A DNA stretch of 38,249 bases, from assembly GCF_028858535.1 (NCBI RefSeq), contig NZ_JAPMOU010000048.1:1-38249 (forward strand), in the 5' to 3' direction. Shown here one piece after another: positions 1 through 7,232 of this stretch. A program made the translations under genes and the position numbers. Source of the DNA: Spartinivicinus poritis (GTDB taxonomy: Bacteria > Pseudomonadota > Gammaproteobacteria > Pseudomonadales > Zooshikellaceae). The stretch's first letter is position 1. Each line of letters opens with the position of its first letter. The notes beneath the pieces are model-generated. The model ran no database searches and had not been told where the DNA came from. It saw only the letters and a program-made list of their open reading frames with translations.

Positions 1-36
1 AAAAAAGTCGCTCAAGTGTATGAGCAGTTAAGCGAC
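1..36 (-). terminator. Rho-independent terminator of the GNAT/115-aa operon
   Basis: Read on the minus strand, two arms (36-28 and 15-7) pair through a six-base core, GTCGCT with AGCGAC, plus an AA/TT extension after one mismatch, and a run of six T follows (bases 6-1). It starts seven bases after the stop codon of the 115-residue gene. That placement supports the short gene being a deliberately ended transcription unit rather than a random reading frame. Confidence 0.7.
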
Positions 37-43
37 TATGGGG

Positions 44-391
44 CTATTGCTGCATAAAAGTGTCTACAGTATTGTTATATATGAGTACACAAAAAGTGCC
101 GTAAAAGCGATTATGGGGAACTGGGCGTTTGTTAAAATCATCAAGCAGCGCCTTTAACCCAGGCTTACCATGCAAGCCTTGGTAGGTAAGGGTGCCAAGG
201 CTGACACAGAAGTTGCACTGACTATTTTCATAGTAATTGGTAGCAGAGGTAGCCTGCTTGGGGCAAATAATGAGCTCAAAACCCTTCCGGCTCAGTGATA
301 TTTGCTGCGTAAAACCTTGTTGCTGTAATGATTGTTTAATAGGCTCAATAAAGTTAAAGGCTGACTCCTTTATCAAGGCAAAGGCGCCCAT
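44..391 (-). CDS. Short amidotransferase-like (asparagine-synthase N-terminal-like) protein, 115 aa
   Basis: No certain assignment. The C-terminal half (LGTLTYQG, then LLDDF, then GTFCVLIYN) resembles the central strands of the Ntn-type glutamine amidotransferase domain that begins asparagine-synthase-like proteins of polysaccharide clusters. The protein starts Met-Gly-Ala-Phe, so the usual catalytic Cys2 is absent. It stops at about the point where that domain would continue, and there is no synthetase half. The ATG at 391 has an AGGG-type ribosome site, lies 18 bases after the upstream GNAT gene, and the stop is followed at once by a terminator. It is therefore probably expressed as a stand-alone protein in a two-gene operon. 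It could also be the relic of a truncated larger gene. The family resemblance is from memory and moderate. Confidence 0.6.
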   Translation of the reverse strand: MGAFALIKESAFNFIEPIKQSLQQQGFTQQISLSRKGFELIICPKQATSATNYYENSQCNFCVSLGTLTYQGLHGKPGLKALLDDFNKRPVPHNRFYGTFCVLIYNNTVDTFMQQ

Positions 392-409
392 ATAAATTTC
401 CCTTTTTGA

Positions 410-1135
410 CTATGATGGCTGAACTGGCTCAACTGTGGATGCGGTCGACTTGATTGGTAATAATAGTTGGGGAGTGTGCTTTTGCGTTATAGATAGGTGT
501 ATATAAGGCGCATGACTGGCTAGCATTAACTGCCAAGAGCCCACACAAATAAATGTAGCGGCTCCCATGCGCGTTGCTCCCAAACGTTGATGAGAGGCTA
601 AGGAGCCTGTGTTAAATGCTGAAATTCGACATAAGGTCCACTTAACCCCTTGTTGAGCCAGATACTCGTTAACCGTTTGCCAAAGTTTAGGAAAAGTAAA
701 ACCAAGCCGGGCAGTGGGCGTAATGTAAACATCATAATCCCAGGCTGTTTGTTCTGCTGGACGAGGAGCAAATAGACAGCGGACTTCATCTTCTGGGTAG
801 TCAACTTGACTAATCCAGATATAGCCTACAAAGTTACCTTTAAGATAAGCAGCAAAGCACTGGCCTTGCTCAGTAAAGCGACGTTTGATAACTGTCAGTG
901 GCCGAGGGAAGTCGTCAAAAAAATCAGTGTCATTGGCGGTAATGGTTTTAATCTCGATTTGCTTACCACGATTGGGCGGAAGTAATGGTGTTTCAGGGAT
1001 AGGTTGATAATACAAATAGTACTTTATGATTCGGACACGACCACCAGTAAGCTTATTTAAACTGGTATGTAACAAATAAAGTAAGCCGTTTAGCCAACCT
1101 AATTCCTGGGTTAGTTTGCGAAATTTAGCGAGCAT
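410..1135 (-). CDS. GNAT-like acyltransferase family protein
   Basis: A 241-residue soluble protein. The middle carries GNAT-fold hallmarks: a strand FVGYIWISQ near residue 100, YDVYITPTARL near 133-143, and a closing segment with Asn, Ser and His before RLGA near residue 185, as in GNAT acetyltransferases where this part of the fold contacts acyl-CoA. The N-terminal 50 residues are an extra helical and hydrophobic segment. The start at 1135 is the only good ATG and is preceded by GGGAAG. It heads a minus-strand operon with the 115-residue gene and diverges from the ACP gene. Proteins of this sort recur in exosortase A-type polysaccharide loci. The substrate is unknown; acylation of a polysaccharide precursor is an inference from context. 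Confidence 0.72.
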   Translation of the reverse strand: MLAKFRKLTQELGWLNGLLYLLHTSLNKLTGGRVRIIKYYLYYQPIPETPLLPPNRGKQIEIKTITANDTDFFDDFPRPLTVIKRRFTEQGQCFAAYLKGNFVGYIWISQVDYPEDEVRCLFAPRPAEQTAWDYDVYITPTARLGFTFPKLWQTVNEYLAQQGVKWTLCRISAFNTGSLASHQRLGATRMGAATFICVGSWQLMLASHAPYIHLSITQKHTPQLLLPIKSTASTVEPVQPS

Positions 1136-1183
1136 ATATCTTCCCAGATGTAAGCGCTGATAAATGGTTAAAAAATATCGTTA

Positions 1184-1208
1184 AACATTATGTTTTTAAA
1201 ATAATGTT
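1184..1208. promoter_or_regulatory. Inverted repeat in the GNAT/ACP divergent promoter region
   Basis: AACATTAT (1184-1191) and its exact complement ATAATGTT (1201-1208) are separated by nine bases, in a very AT-rich 140-base gap between two divergent operons. A further AACATT occurs at about 1214. The symmetry fits an operator for a dimeric regulator controlling both directions, but AT-rich DNA gives such repeats easily. Confidence 0.35.
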
Positions 1209-1275
1209 GGTGCTAACATTCTAGCATTCAGTTTTTTATACCCTATAGCATATAAAAACCATGGAGTTATTGGTA

Positions 1276-1521
1276 ATGGATGTGATTAATGATGTGAAAC
1301 AAATTCTGGTTAGCCAACTGCAGCTGGGCGATCAGTTATCGGCCGCTAATGAAGCAACGCCGTTGCTGGGTGCGATACCAGAGTTTGACTCAATGGCTGT
1401 AGTAACCGTTATCACTGCATTAGAAGAGCAGTTTGGGTTTGTGGTTGATGATGATGAAATCAGTGCTGAGGTGTTTGAGTCTTTAGGCAGTCTGTGTGAA
1501 TTTGTCCAAGCCAAAGCCTAG
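1276..1521 (+). CDS. Acyl carrier protein (exosortase A cluster type)
   Basis: A small acidic protein of 81 residues from the ATG at 1276. An in-frame ATG at 1261 exists, but the GGAG at 1263-1266 lies nine bases before 1276 and favours the later start. The motif EFDSMAVV places the phosphopantetheine-accepting Ser at about residue 39, and the four-helix ACP pattern ends with FESLGSLCEFVQ. It is the first gene of a plus-strand operon with the two exosortase-associated hydrolases, and an AMP-forming ligase and a PLP decarboxylase lie downstream on the other strand. In such clusters the ligase probably loads an acid onto this carrier. The actual cargo cannot be read from the sequence. Confidence 0.9.
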   Translation: MDVINDVKQILVSQLQLGDQLSAANEATPLLGAIPEFDSMAVVTVITALEEQFGFVVDDDEISAEVFESLGSLCEFVQAKA

Positions 1522-1530
1522 TTGACTGCC

Positions 1531-2406
1531 ATGGATAGGCTGCAAATATCACCTCACTTTATTTCAACTCAAACGGGGCACTTATATGCGGTGCATTATG
1601 TACCGCCATCAACTGCTTCTACCAAAGGCTATATCATTCATATCCCCGCATTTGCTGAAGAGATGAATAAATCTCGCCATATAATCAGTAAACAAGCCAG
1701 ACTGATGGCTGAACAAGGCTGGCAGGTAGTTGTCTTTGACTTATCTGGGACCGGGGATAGTGAAGGTCTGTTAGTTGATGCTGACTGGCAGTCCTGGCTC
1801 AGTAATATCCAAGCAATAATGGATTGGCTAGTGGCAGAGCCGCTTCCCGTCGTATTATGGGGGCTGCGTTTAGGTGCTTGTTTGGCTGTTGACTATCTTA
1901 ACCGTTTATCTTCACCAGTAAATACTCATTTATTGCTATGGCAACCGATCATTAAAGGAAGCCCTTTTTTACAACAGTTCTTAAGAGTGCGTTTAGCCGC
2001 TGATTTATTAGGCAAGCAAACTGGCGAAACAGTTAAACTATTACGTGAACAATTAGAAAAAGAAGGCAGTTTGGAGGTAGCGGGCTATTTACTGCCTAGT
2101 AAACTAACCACTGCTATTGACCAAATGGACTTAACTCAGCAGTCACTGCCATTAACAACCCAAGTGGTTTGGTTGGAAATGGTTCGCGAAACGGGAGCAT
2201 CGTTATCTTTACCCAGTCAAAAAACAATAGCTGCCTGGAAACAAAACCATAATAAACTACACCAAGCGAGTATTGTGACTGATCCTTTTTGGTCTACACA
2301 GGAGCTGACGACAGGTGATGGGTTTATAGAGCAGACTCTTCACTATCTGCCTCAATTGTTGATTAAGTCCACCCTGAAGCAATCTGTGGCCGGTATGGAA
2401 AGCTAG
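1531..2406 (+). CDS. Alpha/beta hydrolase, exosortase A system-associated (hydrolase 2 type)
   Basis: A protein of 291 residues from the ATG at 1531. An in-frame TTG at 1522, directly after the ACP stop, is an alternative; neither has a clear ribosome site, so translational coupling to the ACP gene is likely. The motifs PAFAEEMNKSRH near residue 43, DLSGTGDSEG near 70 and LWGLRLGACLA near 110 are those of the hydrolase 2 family found with exosortase A. The nucleophile elbow reads G-L-R-L-G, with Arg where a classical hydrolase has Ser, so the protein may not be an ordinary esterase. Candidate roles are removal of products from the ACP, or a structural or acyltransfer function; these are inferences. 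Confidence 0.86.
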   Translation: MDRLQISPHFISTQTGHLYAVHYVPPSTASTKGYIIHIPAFAEEMNKSRHIISKQARLMAEQGWQVVVFDLSGTGDSEGLLVDADWQSWLSNIQAIMDWLVAEPLPVVLWGLRLGACLAVDYLNRLSSPVNTHLLLWQPIIKGSPFLQQFLRVRLAADLLGKQTGETVKLLREQLEKEGSLEVAGYLLPSKLTTAIDQMDLTQQSLPLTTQVVWLEMVRETGASLSLPSQKTIAAWKQNHNKLHQASIVTDPFWSTQELTTGDGFIEQTLHYLPQLLIKSTLKQSVAGMES

Positions 2407-2439
2407 TTTTGCTGGCTTCAATGTTGAATCAATAATGCC

Positions 2440-3330
2440 ATGAATGAACAACCCGTTATTTTTCCCTGTTTAAATGAAAGGCTTATTGGTGTAATTCACC
2501 ATCCAACTGAGCCAATTGATACTGGGGTATTAATCATAGTGGGTGGCCCCCAGATGAAGTCTGGAAGTCATCGACAATTTGTTTTATTAGCAAGAGCATT
2601 GGCCAGACAGAATATTGCAGTGATGCGCTTTGATTATCGGGGCATGGGAGACAGTACAGGTGAGTTACAAGGATTTGAAACCATTAATGATGATATTAAC
2701 GCAGCAATAGATGAGTTCTTTAACCAGCAGCCTCACCTACAACAGGTAGTGCTGTGGGGGTTATGTGATGCTGCATCTGCAGCACTGTTTTACAGTTGGC
2801 GAGATCCTAGAGTAAAAGGTTTAGTGTTAGCTAATCCCTGGGTTCGTTCAGAGGCAGGTTTGGCGCAAGTGTATGTTAAAAATTATTACTGGTCACGGTT
2901 ATTTGATAAGAATTTCTGGCGCAAGGCATTTCGAGGTCAATTGAAAATAAAGCAAGTGACTTCTGACTTTTATCAAAATGTCACCAAGCTTTTAACCACT
3001 CGTAAAGAAGCGGTAAAAGAAAATGCGCTGGGAGTAGTTGCTGACAAGCCTGTTGAACCTAGCCACTTTATCGACCGAATGCGTTATGGATGGGATAAAT
3101 TTTCAGGAAAGACCTTATTACTGTTAAGTGGTAATGATCTGACAGCTGCTGAGTTTATTCAGCTCACTCAAAGCAATCCTCATTGGCGGCAGTTGCTAAA
3201 TAAATCGACAGTTACCCAATGGCATTGTGCTGAGGCTAATCATACGTTTTCAACAGCTAAATGGCGTAAACAGGTAGAGGATCAAACTGCTGAATGGATT
3301 ATTAACCACATAGTTGGTAGCCAAGTGTAG
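2440..3330 (+). CDS. Alpha/beta hydrolase, exosortase A system-associated (hydrolase 1 type)
   Basis: A protein of 296 residues. The family pattern is clear: an early GGPQMKSGSHRQFVLLARALA segment is followed by MRFDYRGMGDSTGE near residue 65 and the nucleophile elbow LWGLCDAASAAL near residue 106, with Cys in place of Ser. A late ANHTF segment near residue 267 supplies a likely catalytic His. It follows hydrolase 2 after a 33-base gap and is probably in the same transcript. These two hydrolases almost always accompany the exosortase A-type ACP, ligase and decarboxylase genes. A thioesterase or transferase acting on a carrier-bound intermediate is plausible, but there is no direct evidence for it in the sequence. 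Confidence 0.88.
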   Translation: MNEQPVIFPCLNERLIGVIHHPTEPIDTGVLIIVGGPQMKSGSHRQFVLLARALARQNIAVMRFDYRGMGDSTGELQGFETINDDINAAIDEFFNQQPHLQQVVLWGLCDAASAALFYSWRDPRVKGLVLANPWVRSEAGLAQVYVKNYYWSRLFDKNFWRKAFRGQLKIKQVTSDFYQNVTKLLTTRKEAVKENALGVVADKPVEPSHFIDRMRYGWDKFSGKTLLLLSGNDLTAAEFIQLTQSNPHWRQLLNKSTVTQWHCAEANHTFSTAKWRKQVEDQTAEWIINHIVGSQV

Positions 3331-3452
3331 AGCTGAGCGAATTGCTCTGGGCTTTTCATCAGTAGTGTTTAAATGGACTACATCATTTAATAGCTGAATA
3401 GGTATGGTAGTTGCCTTATAAAATAAGGTTTTCTTATAGAGCTAAAAAAATT

Positions 3453-5921
3453 ATGCATCTCCTTAGTGGTAACAAAAAGTTTATATTGGGTTTAGTGTTA
3501 GTTAGCCTGGCAGCTTATGGAGGGATACAGGTTGATAACCATCTCAGCACGCAAGATGCAGATAGCAACACAAGAGTTGTGACCAAACAACTTTCTGAAT
3601 TCGCTGCAAAGCAATTAACCACTGATCTTAATAATCATAAGCTTGATGGGCAGCCTGTTACACAACATCCCCGCATTTTTTTAACTTTTTTACAAAATTG
3701 GCAAGGAAAGTCAGTACACCCCGTTTTTCAAGAACGCATGGCATTGTTTAAACAGCGTAAAGTTGTTTCTGTCAACCCATGTGTTTATAAGTCAGTACTA
3801 GGAAACGCCGGTTGTTGGGTAACCAAACCTGAAAAGGAAATAGGCGAGCAACTGGTTAAGAGTTTGTTTAAATTTTATTTAATGCCACCAGAATCCAGTG
3901 GTTATTATGGTAATGCATGGAAGTTGGCGTTGGCTTATGATTTAGCCTGTACTTATCCAGGATTTAGTCAAAAAGACCGTGTAGCGATAGAAAAACGATT
4001 AGAAAAGCAACTTGAAGACTTGCTGGATGTACTGGAAGAAGATGGATTATCGATGTGGCATGGTCGTGCCTCAGTTGCGTCTCAAGCTTTTTTATTGGCC
4101 ATGGTATTGGACCATAGTAGCGAGCACCGGCAAGAATTATTAAAACGGAGCCAAGCTTACTTTTTGGATTTGATGGCTGCTCTGGATTTAACTGAAGCCT
4201 GGCCGGAAGGGTATAATTACTGGATTCAAAACCGAGCAATCCCTATAGCGTTGGCTTCAGCGGCCTATGTGAACGGTTTACGGCATAGTCAGCAGGCAGA
4301 AAAAATTCGAGAAATCATCCGCCGAGCGGGTTATTGGGTCATTTATGCTACACGCCCAGATGATAAAATAGAGGGGCTGGGTGATGAGGGCTCTCGGATT
4401 GACTTAAAGGATGTTTCGCGGCCATATATTGATTTTATTGCCCAACTGACTCAGGACAGTGAACTAGCTGAGTTTTCTGAGTATTTGTATCAAGTCCATG
4501 AAGGGCAAAGCTACTATGATGGGTGGCGATGGGCTTTTCGACTATTTAATGATCCTCAACTCGTGCAGCAGCCAGTTAAATCAAAGCAGTTGGTTTTTGC
4601 TCGTAATAATCTTCCTACTGCAGATATTTTCGGTAAAGGTGCATTCAATCAAGCGTATATTCGCTCTGGCTGGTCTGATCAAGATACTTTAATTAGCTTC
4701 CGTGCGGGGCACCAATTCAGTCATCATGGTCACTATGATGCGGGTCATTTCACCATTCATAAGCAGCGGCCTTTAGCCATCAATAGTAGTACTTATGACC
4801 GTTACGATGCACCTCATCGCCTTAATTATGCAATTCGCTCTGTGGCTAAAAATACACTGTTGATTATGCGCCCTGGAGAAAAGGTAAAACCAAATAAGTT
4901 TTTTCAAAATAATGTGGCAGATGGTGGGCAGCGAATTATTCAGCCTACTGGAAGTTCTATTCCTTCAGTGAGTCACTGGTATAAAAACCTTTATAAGGGG
5001 AAGCATTTAGAGGGGGGAACCATCGCTAGAGCAGACTTATCTCCAGCTTATAGTTACCTCTATGCAGACTTAACAGGTGCTTACAATAACAGTGAATACG
5101 ACGATAATAGTGATATAGGTAAAGTTAACAAGGTGACCAGAGAGCTTTTTTATTTACGGGAACAAGATCAGTTGTTGATATATGACACGATTGCAGCAAC
5201 CAGCCCTGCTTATATAAAAAAGTGGTTATTACATAGCGTTTATAAACCTGCAGTTAAGGGGTTGAAGGTGATTAAAGGTAAAGCTCACAATGGCATTTTA
5301 ACTTCAGATGCCTCAGAAGCTACTATCACCAATGGTAACAGTCGTTTATTTTTGAAAAAATTATTACCTGTTAATGGCAAATTAAATGTAATTGGTGGGC
5401 CAGATTACCGTTATTATGTTGATATTGATGGTGATGGCCATACTTGGGATGGGATTAACTTTGATCAGGGAGCATCAGATAAAAAGTGGTTTGACTCTGG
5501 CTTTTGGCGCTTGGAGCTAACATCAACAGAGCCAAAAGAAGTAGAGCAGTTTTTGGTTGTTTTAACGCCTCGTATTGGTAAAAAAATGGTTAATCAAAGT
5601 GACATTAAGGTGCTGAAGGCAGAAAAGAACTATTATGCTGTGCAAATGAAGTCTTCTGTTGTCGTATTTTTGGCTGATTCCACTATTAATCAACTGGATT
5701 TAGACTGGAAGTCACCATTGAAAAAAATCTATCTAGTGGGACTGGCACCAAAACAGCAACTAGAGGTGAAAGGACAATCGTCTACTACTAACAGTGTACC
5801 TGTCCAGAAAGTTGCAGCCAATTTGCAAGGTACTGCGGTTATGACAATATCGTCACAAACAACCCACGTACAAATTGGTCTGCTAAAAAAACTAGCAACT
5901 AGTGCCGTATCCTATAAATAA
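3453..5921 (+). CDS. Secreted or membrane-anchored heparinase II/III family protein
   Basis: A protein of 822 residues from the ATG at 3453. An in-frame TTG at 3411 would add 14 residues. The N-terminus has a basic start and a hydrophobic stretch (FILGLVLVSLAAYGG), either a signal peptide or an anchor. The first half is the helical alginate-lyase/heparinase-like toroid. The second half carries the heparinase II/III signature SHHGHYDAGHFTIH near residues 420-433, then SSTYDRYD and SVAKNTLLI. These enzymes cleave uronic-acid polysaccharides by beta-elimination in the periplasm or outside the cell. It follows the hydrolase genes in the same direction and probably trims or degrades the polymer made by this locus. 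It converges with the decarboxylase gene across 26 bases. Confidence 0.87.
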   Translation: MHLLSGNKKFILGLVLVSLAAYGGIQVDNHLSTQDADSNTRVVTKQLSEFAAKQLTTDLNNHKLDGQPVTQHPRIFLTFLQNWQGKSVHPVFQERMALFKQRKVVSVNPCVYKSVLGNAGCWVTKPEKEIGEQLVKSLFKFYLMPPESSGYYGNAWKLALAYDLACTYPGFSQKDRVAIEKRLEKQLEDLLDVLEEDGLSMWHGRASVASQAFLLAMVLDHSSEHRQELLKRSQAYFLDLMAALDLTEAWPEGYNYWIQNRAIPIALASAAYVNGLRHSQQAEKIREIIRRAGYWVIYATRPDDKIEGLGDEGSRIDLKDVSRPYIDFIAQLTQDSELAEFSEYLYQVHEGQSYYDGWRWAFRLFNDPQLVQQPVKSKQLVFARNNLPTADIFGKGAFNQAYIRSGWSDQDTLISFRAGHQFSHHGHYDAGHFTIHKQRPLAINSSTYDRYDAPHRLNYAIRSVAKNTLLIMRPGEKVKPNKFFQNNVADGGQRIIQPTGSSIPSVSHWYKNLYKGKHLEGGTIARADLSPAYSYLYADLTGAYNNSEYDDNSDIGKVNKVTRELFYLREQDQLLIYDTIAATSPAYIKKWLLHSVYKPAVKGLKVIKGKAHNGILTSDASEATITNGNSRLFLKKLLPVNGKLNVIGGPDYRYYVDIDGDGHTWDGINFDQGASDKKWFDSGFWRLELTSTEPKEVEQFLVVLTPRIGKKMVNQSDIKVLKAEKNYYAVQMKSSVVVFLADSTINQLDLDWKSPLKKIYLVGLAPKQQLEVKGQSSTTNSVPVQKVAANLQGTAVMTISSQTTHVQIGLLKKLATSAVSYK

Positions 5922-5947
5922 AGCAGTTAGCGTAGGTTTTTTAGTCA

Positions 5948-7180
5948 TTAAAGTAATATTTCCTTCACGGCAGGGTGACTTAAAAACTCTGCCGGGCTTG
6001 CTGTTGGTCCATATGCGCCAGATTGAGTGATCACTATTAGGTCGCCAATATCCGCTTTAGGTAACATGACTTTATCACCTAGGATATCCAAGGGTGTGCA
6101 CAAAGGCCCAACGATTTGCACGGGCTCATAGCCGGCTTCGTTCATTTTGTTACCTAGATATACGGGGTAGTTTTTGCGAATAACCTGGCCAAAATTACCT
6201 GAATTAGCCAAGTGGTGATGGAGCCCGCCATTGGTGATTAAAAAAGTCTGACCACGTGATTGCTTAATATCGATAATTTCTGCTACATAAACACCAGCCT
6301 CACCTACTAAATAACGGCCTAGCTCAATGACTAATTCACAGTGATTTAATGTTGAGTGATATCGGCTGATAAGTTGAGAGAGATTATGACAAATAGGGGT
6401 TAACTCTAGGTTTGTTTCACCTGGGAAGTAGGGGATGCCTAGTCCTCCGCCAATATTGAGTTTAATTAATGGCACTGGAGAAACAGCGGCCAATTCGGCT
6501 GCTAAAGCAAACGTTTTGTTATGGGCCTCAATAAGAGCTTCTACTTTTAAATTTTGTGAGCCAGAAAAAATATGAAAACCTTGTAGATTAACCAAATCAG
6601 TATTCAGGCTGTTTAAGATATCAGGTAATTGTTCTGCATCTATGCCAAACTGCTTGGGGCCCCCTGACATTTTCATCCCAGAGGTTTTCAGCTCATAGTT
6701 TGGGTTAACTCGAAAAGCAATGTTGGGTTTAAGCTTGAGCCGCTGGCCAATTGTTTCAATACGACGTAACTCGCCTGTAGACTCTACATTAATGGTAATT
6801 GCTGATGCAATGGCAGCGGCTAGCTCCTGATCAGTTTTGCCTGGGCCTGCAAAACTGATATTACTGCTATTCATTCCGCTGTTTAGTGCGGTATGTAATT
6901 CTTTGATGGAGGCTACATCTAACCCATCGACTAGGGTTGCCATATGGTTAACTACTGCAGGCATTGGATTTGCCTTGATGGCATAGTGAAGTTTAATTGA
7001 CTCTGGTAGCGCTTGCTTTAATTGGTTAACTCGCTGGCTAAGCAATTGTCTATCATAGCAATAAAAAGGAGTACTACCCACAATATTGGCGATTTGGGTA
7101 AGAGGCTTGCCAGCTATTTGTAAACAGTTGTCGGTTACCGTAAAGCCTTTTAATGGCGCATGAACAGGTTTATTTTGCAT
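5948..7180 (-). CDS. PLP-dependent decarboxylase, exosortase A system-associated
   Basis: A fold-type III (Orn/DAP/Arg group 2) decarboxylase of 410 residues, full length. The PLP-binding Lys is K69 in HYAIKANP. Glycine loops GGGLGIPYFPGE bind the phosphate, and the catalytic Cys C361 lies in GPLCTPLDILG, followed by SGAYG. This is the form found with exosortase A. It is the second gene of a minus-strand pair with the acyl ligase, 52 bases downstream. The family normally decarboxylates basic or diamino acids; here it may act on an amino acid made or loaded by the ligase/ACP pair. The substrate is unknown. The start is the ATG at 7180. Confidence 0.9.
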   Translation of the reverse strand: MQNKPVHAPLKGFTVTDNCLQIAGKPLTQIANIVGSTPFYCYDRQLLSQRVNQLKQALPESIKLHYAIKANPMPAVVNHMATLVDGLDVASIKELHTALNSGMNSSNISFAGPGKTDQELAAAIASAITINVESTGELRRIETIGQRLKLKPNIAFRVNPNYELKTSGMKMSGGPKQFGIDAEQLPDILNSLNTDLVNLQGFHIFSGSQNLKVEALIEAHNKTFALAAELAAVSPVPLIKLNIGGGLGIPYFPGETNLELTPICHNLSQLISRYHSTLNHCELVIELGRYLVGEAGVYVAEIIDIKQSRGQTFLITNGGLHHHLANSGNFGQVIRKNYPVYLGNKMNEAGYEPVQIVGPLCTPLDILGDKVMLPKADIGDLIVITQSGAYGPTASPAEFLSHPAVKEILL

Positions 7181-7232
7181 AATTGACTCGTTGTATAATC
7201 TTAACCATTACTCAAAAAAGAGGGTTATGCCC

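Noticed and set aside
598-804. 68-codon frame inside the GNAT-like gene
   Set aside because: Same strand, other frame, no motif; the GNAT frame has family features and a ribosome site.
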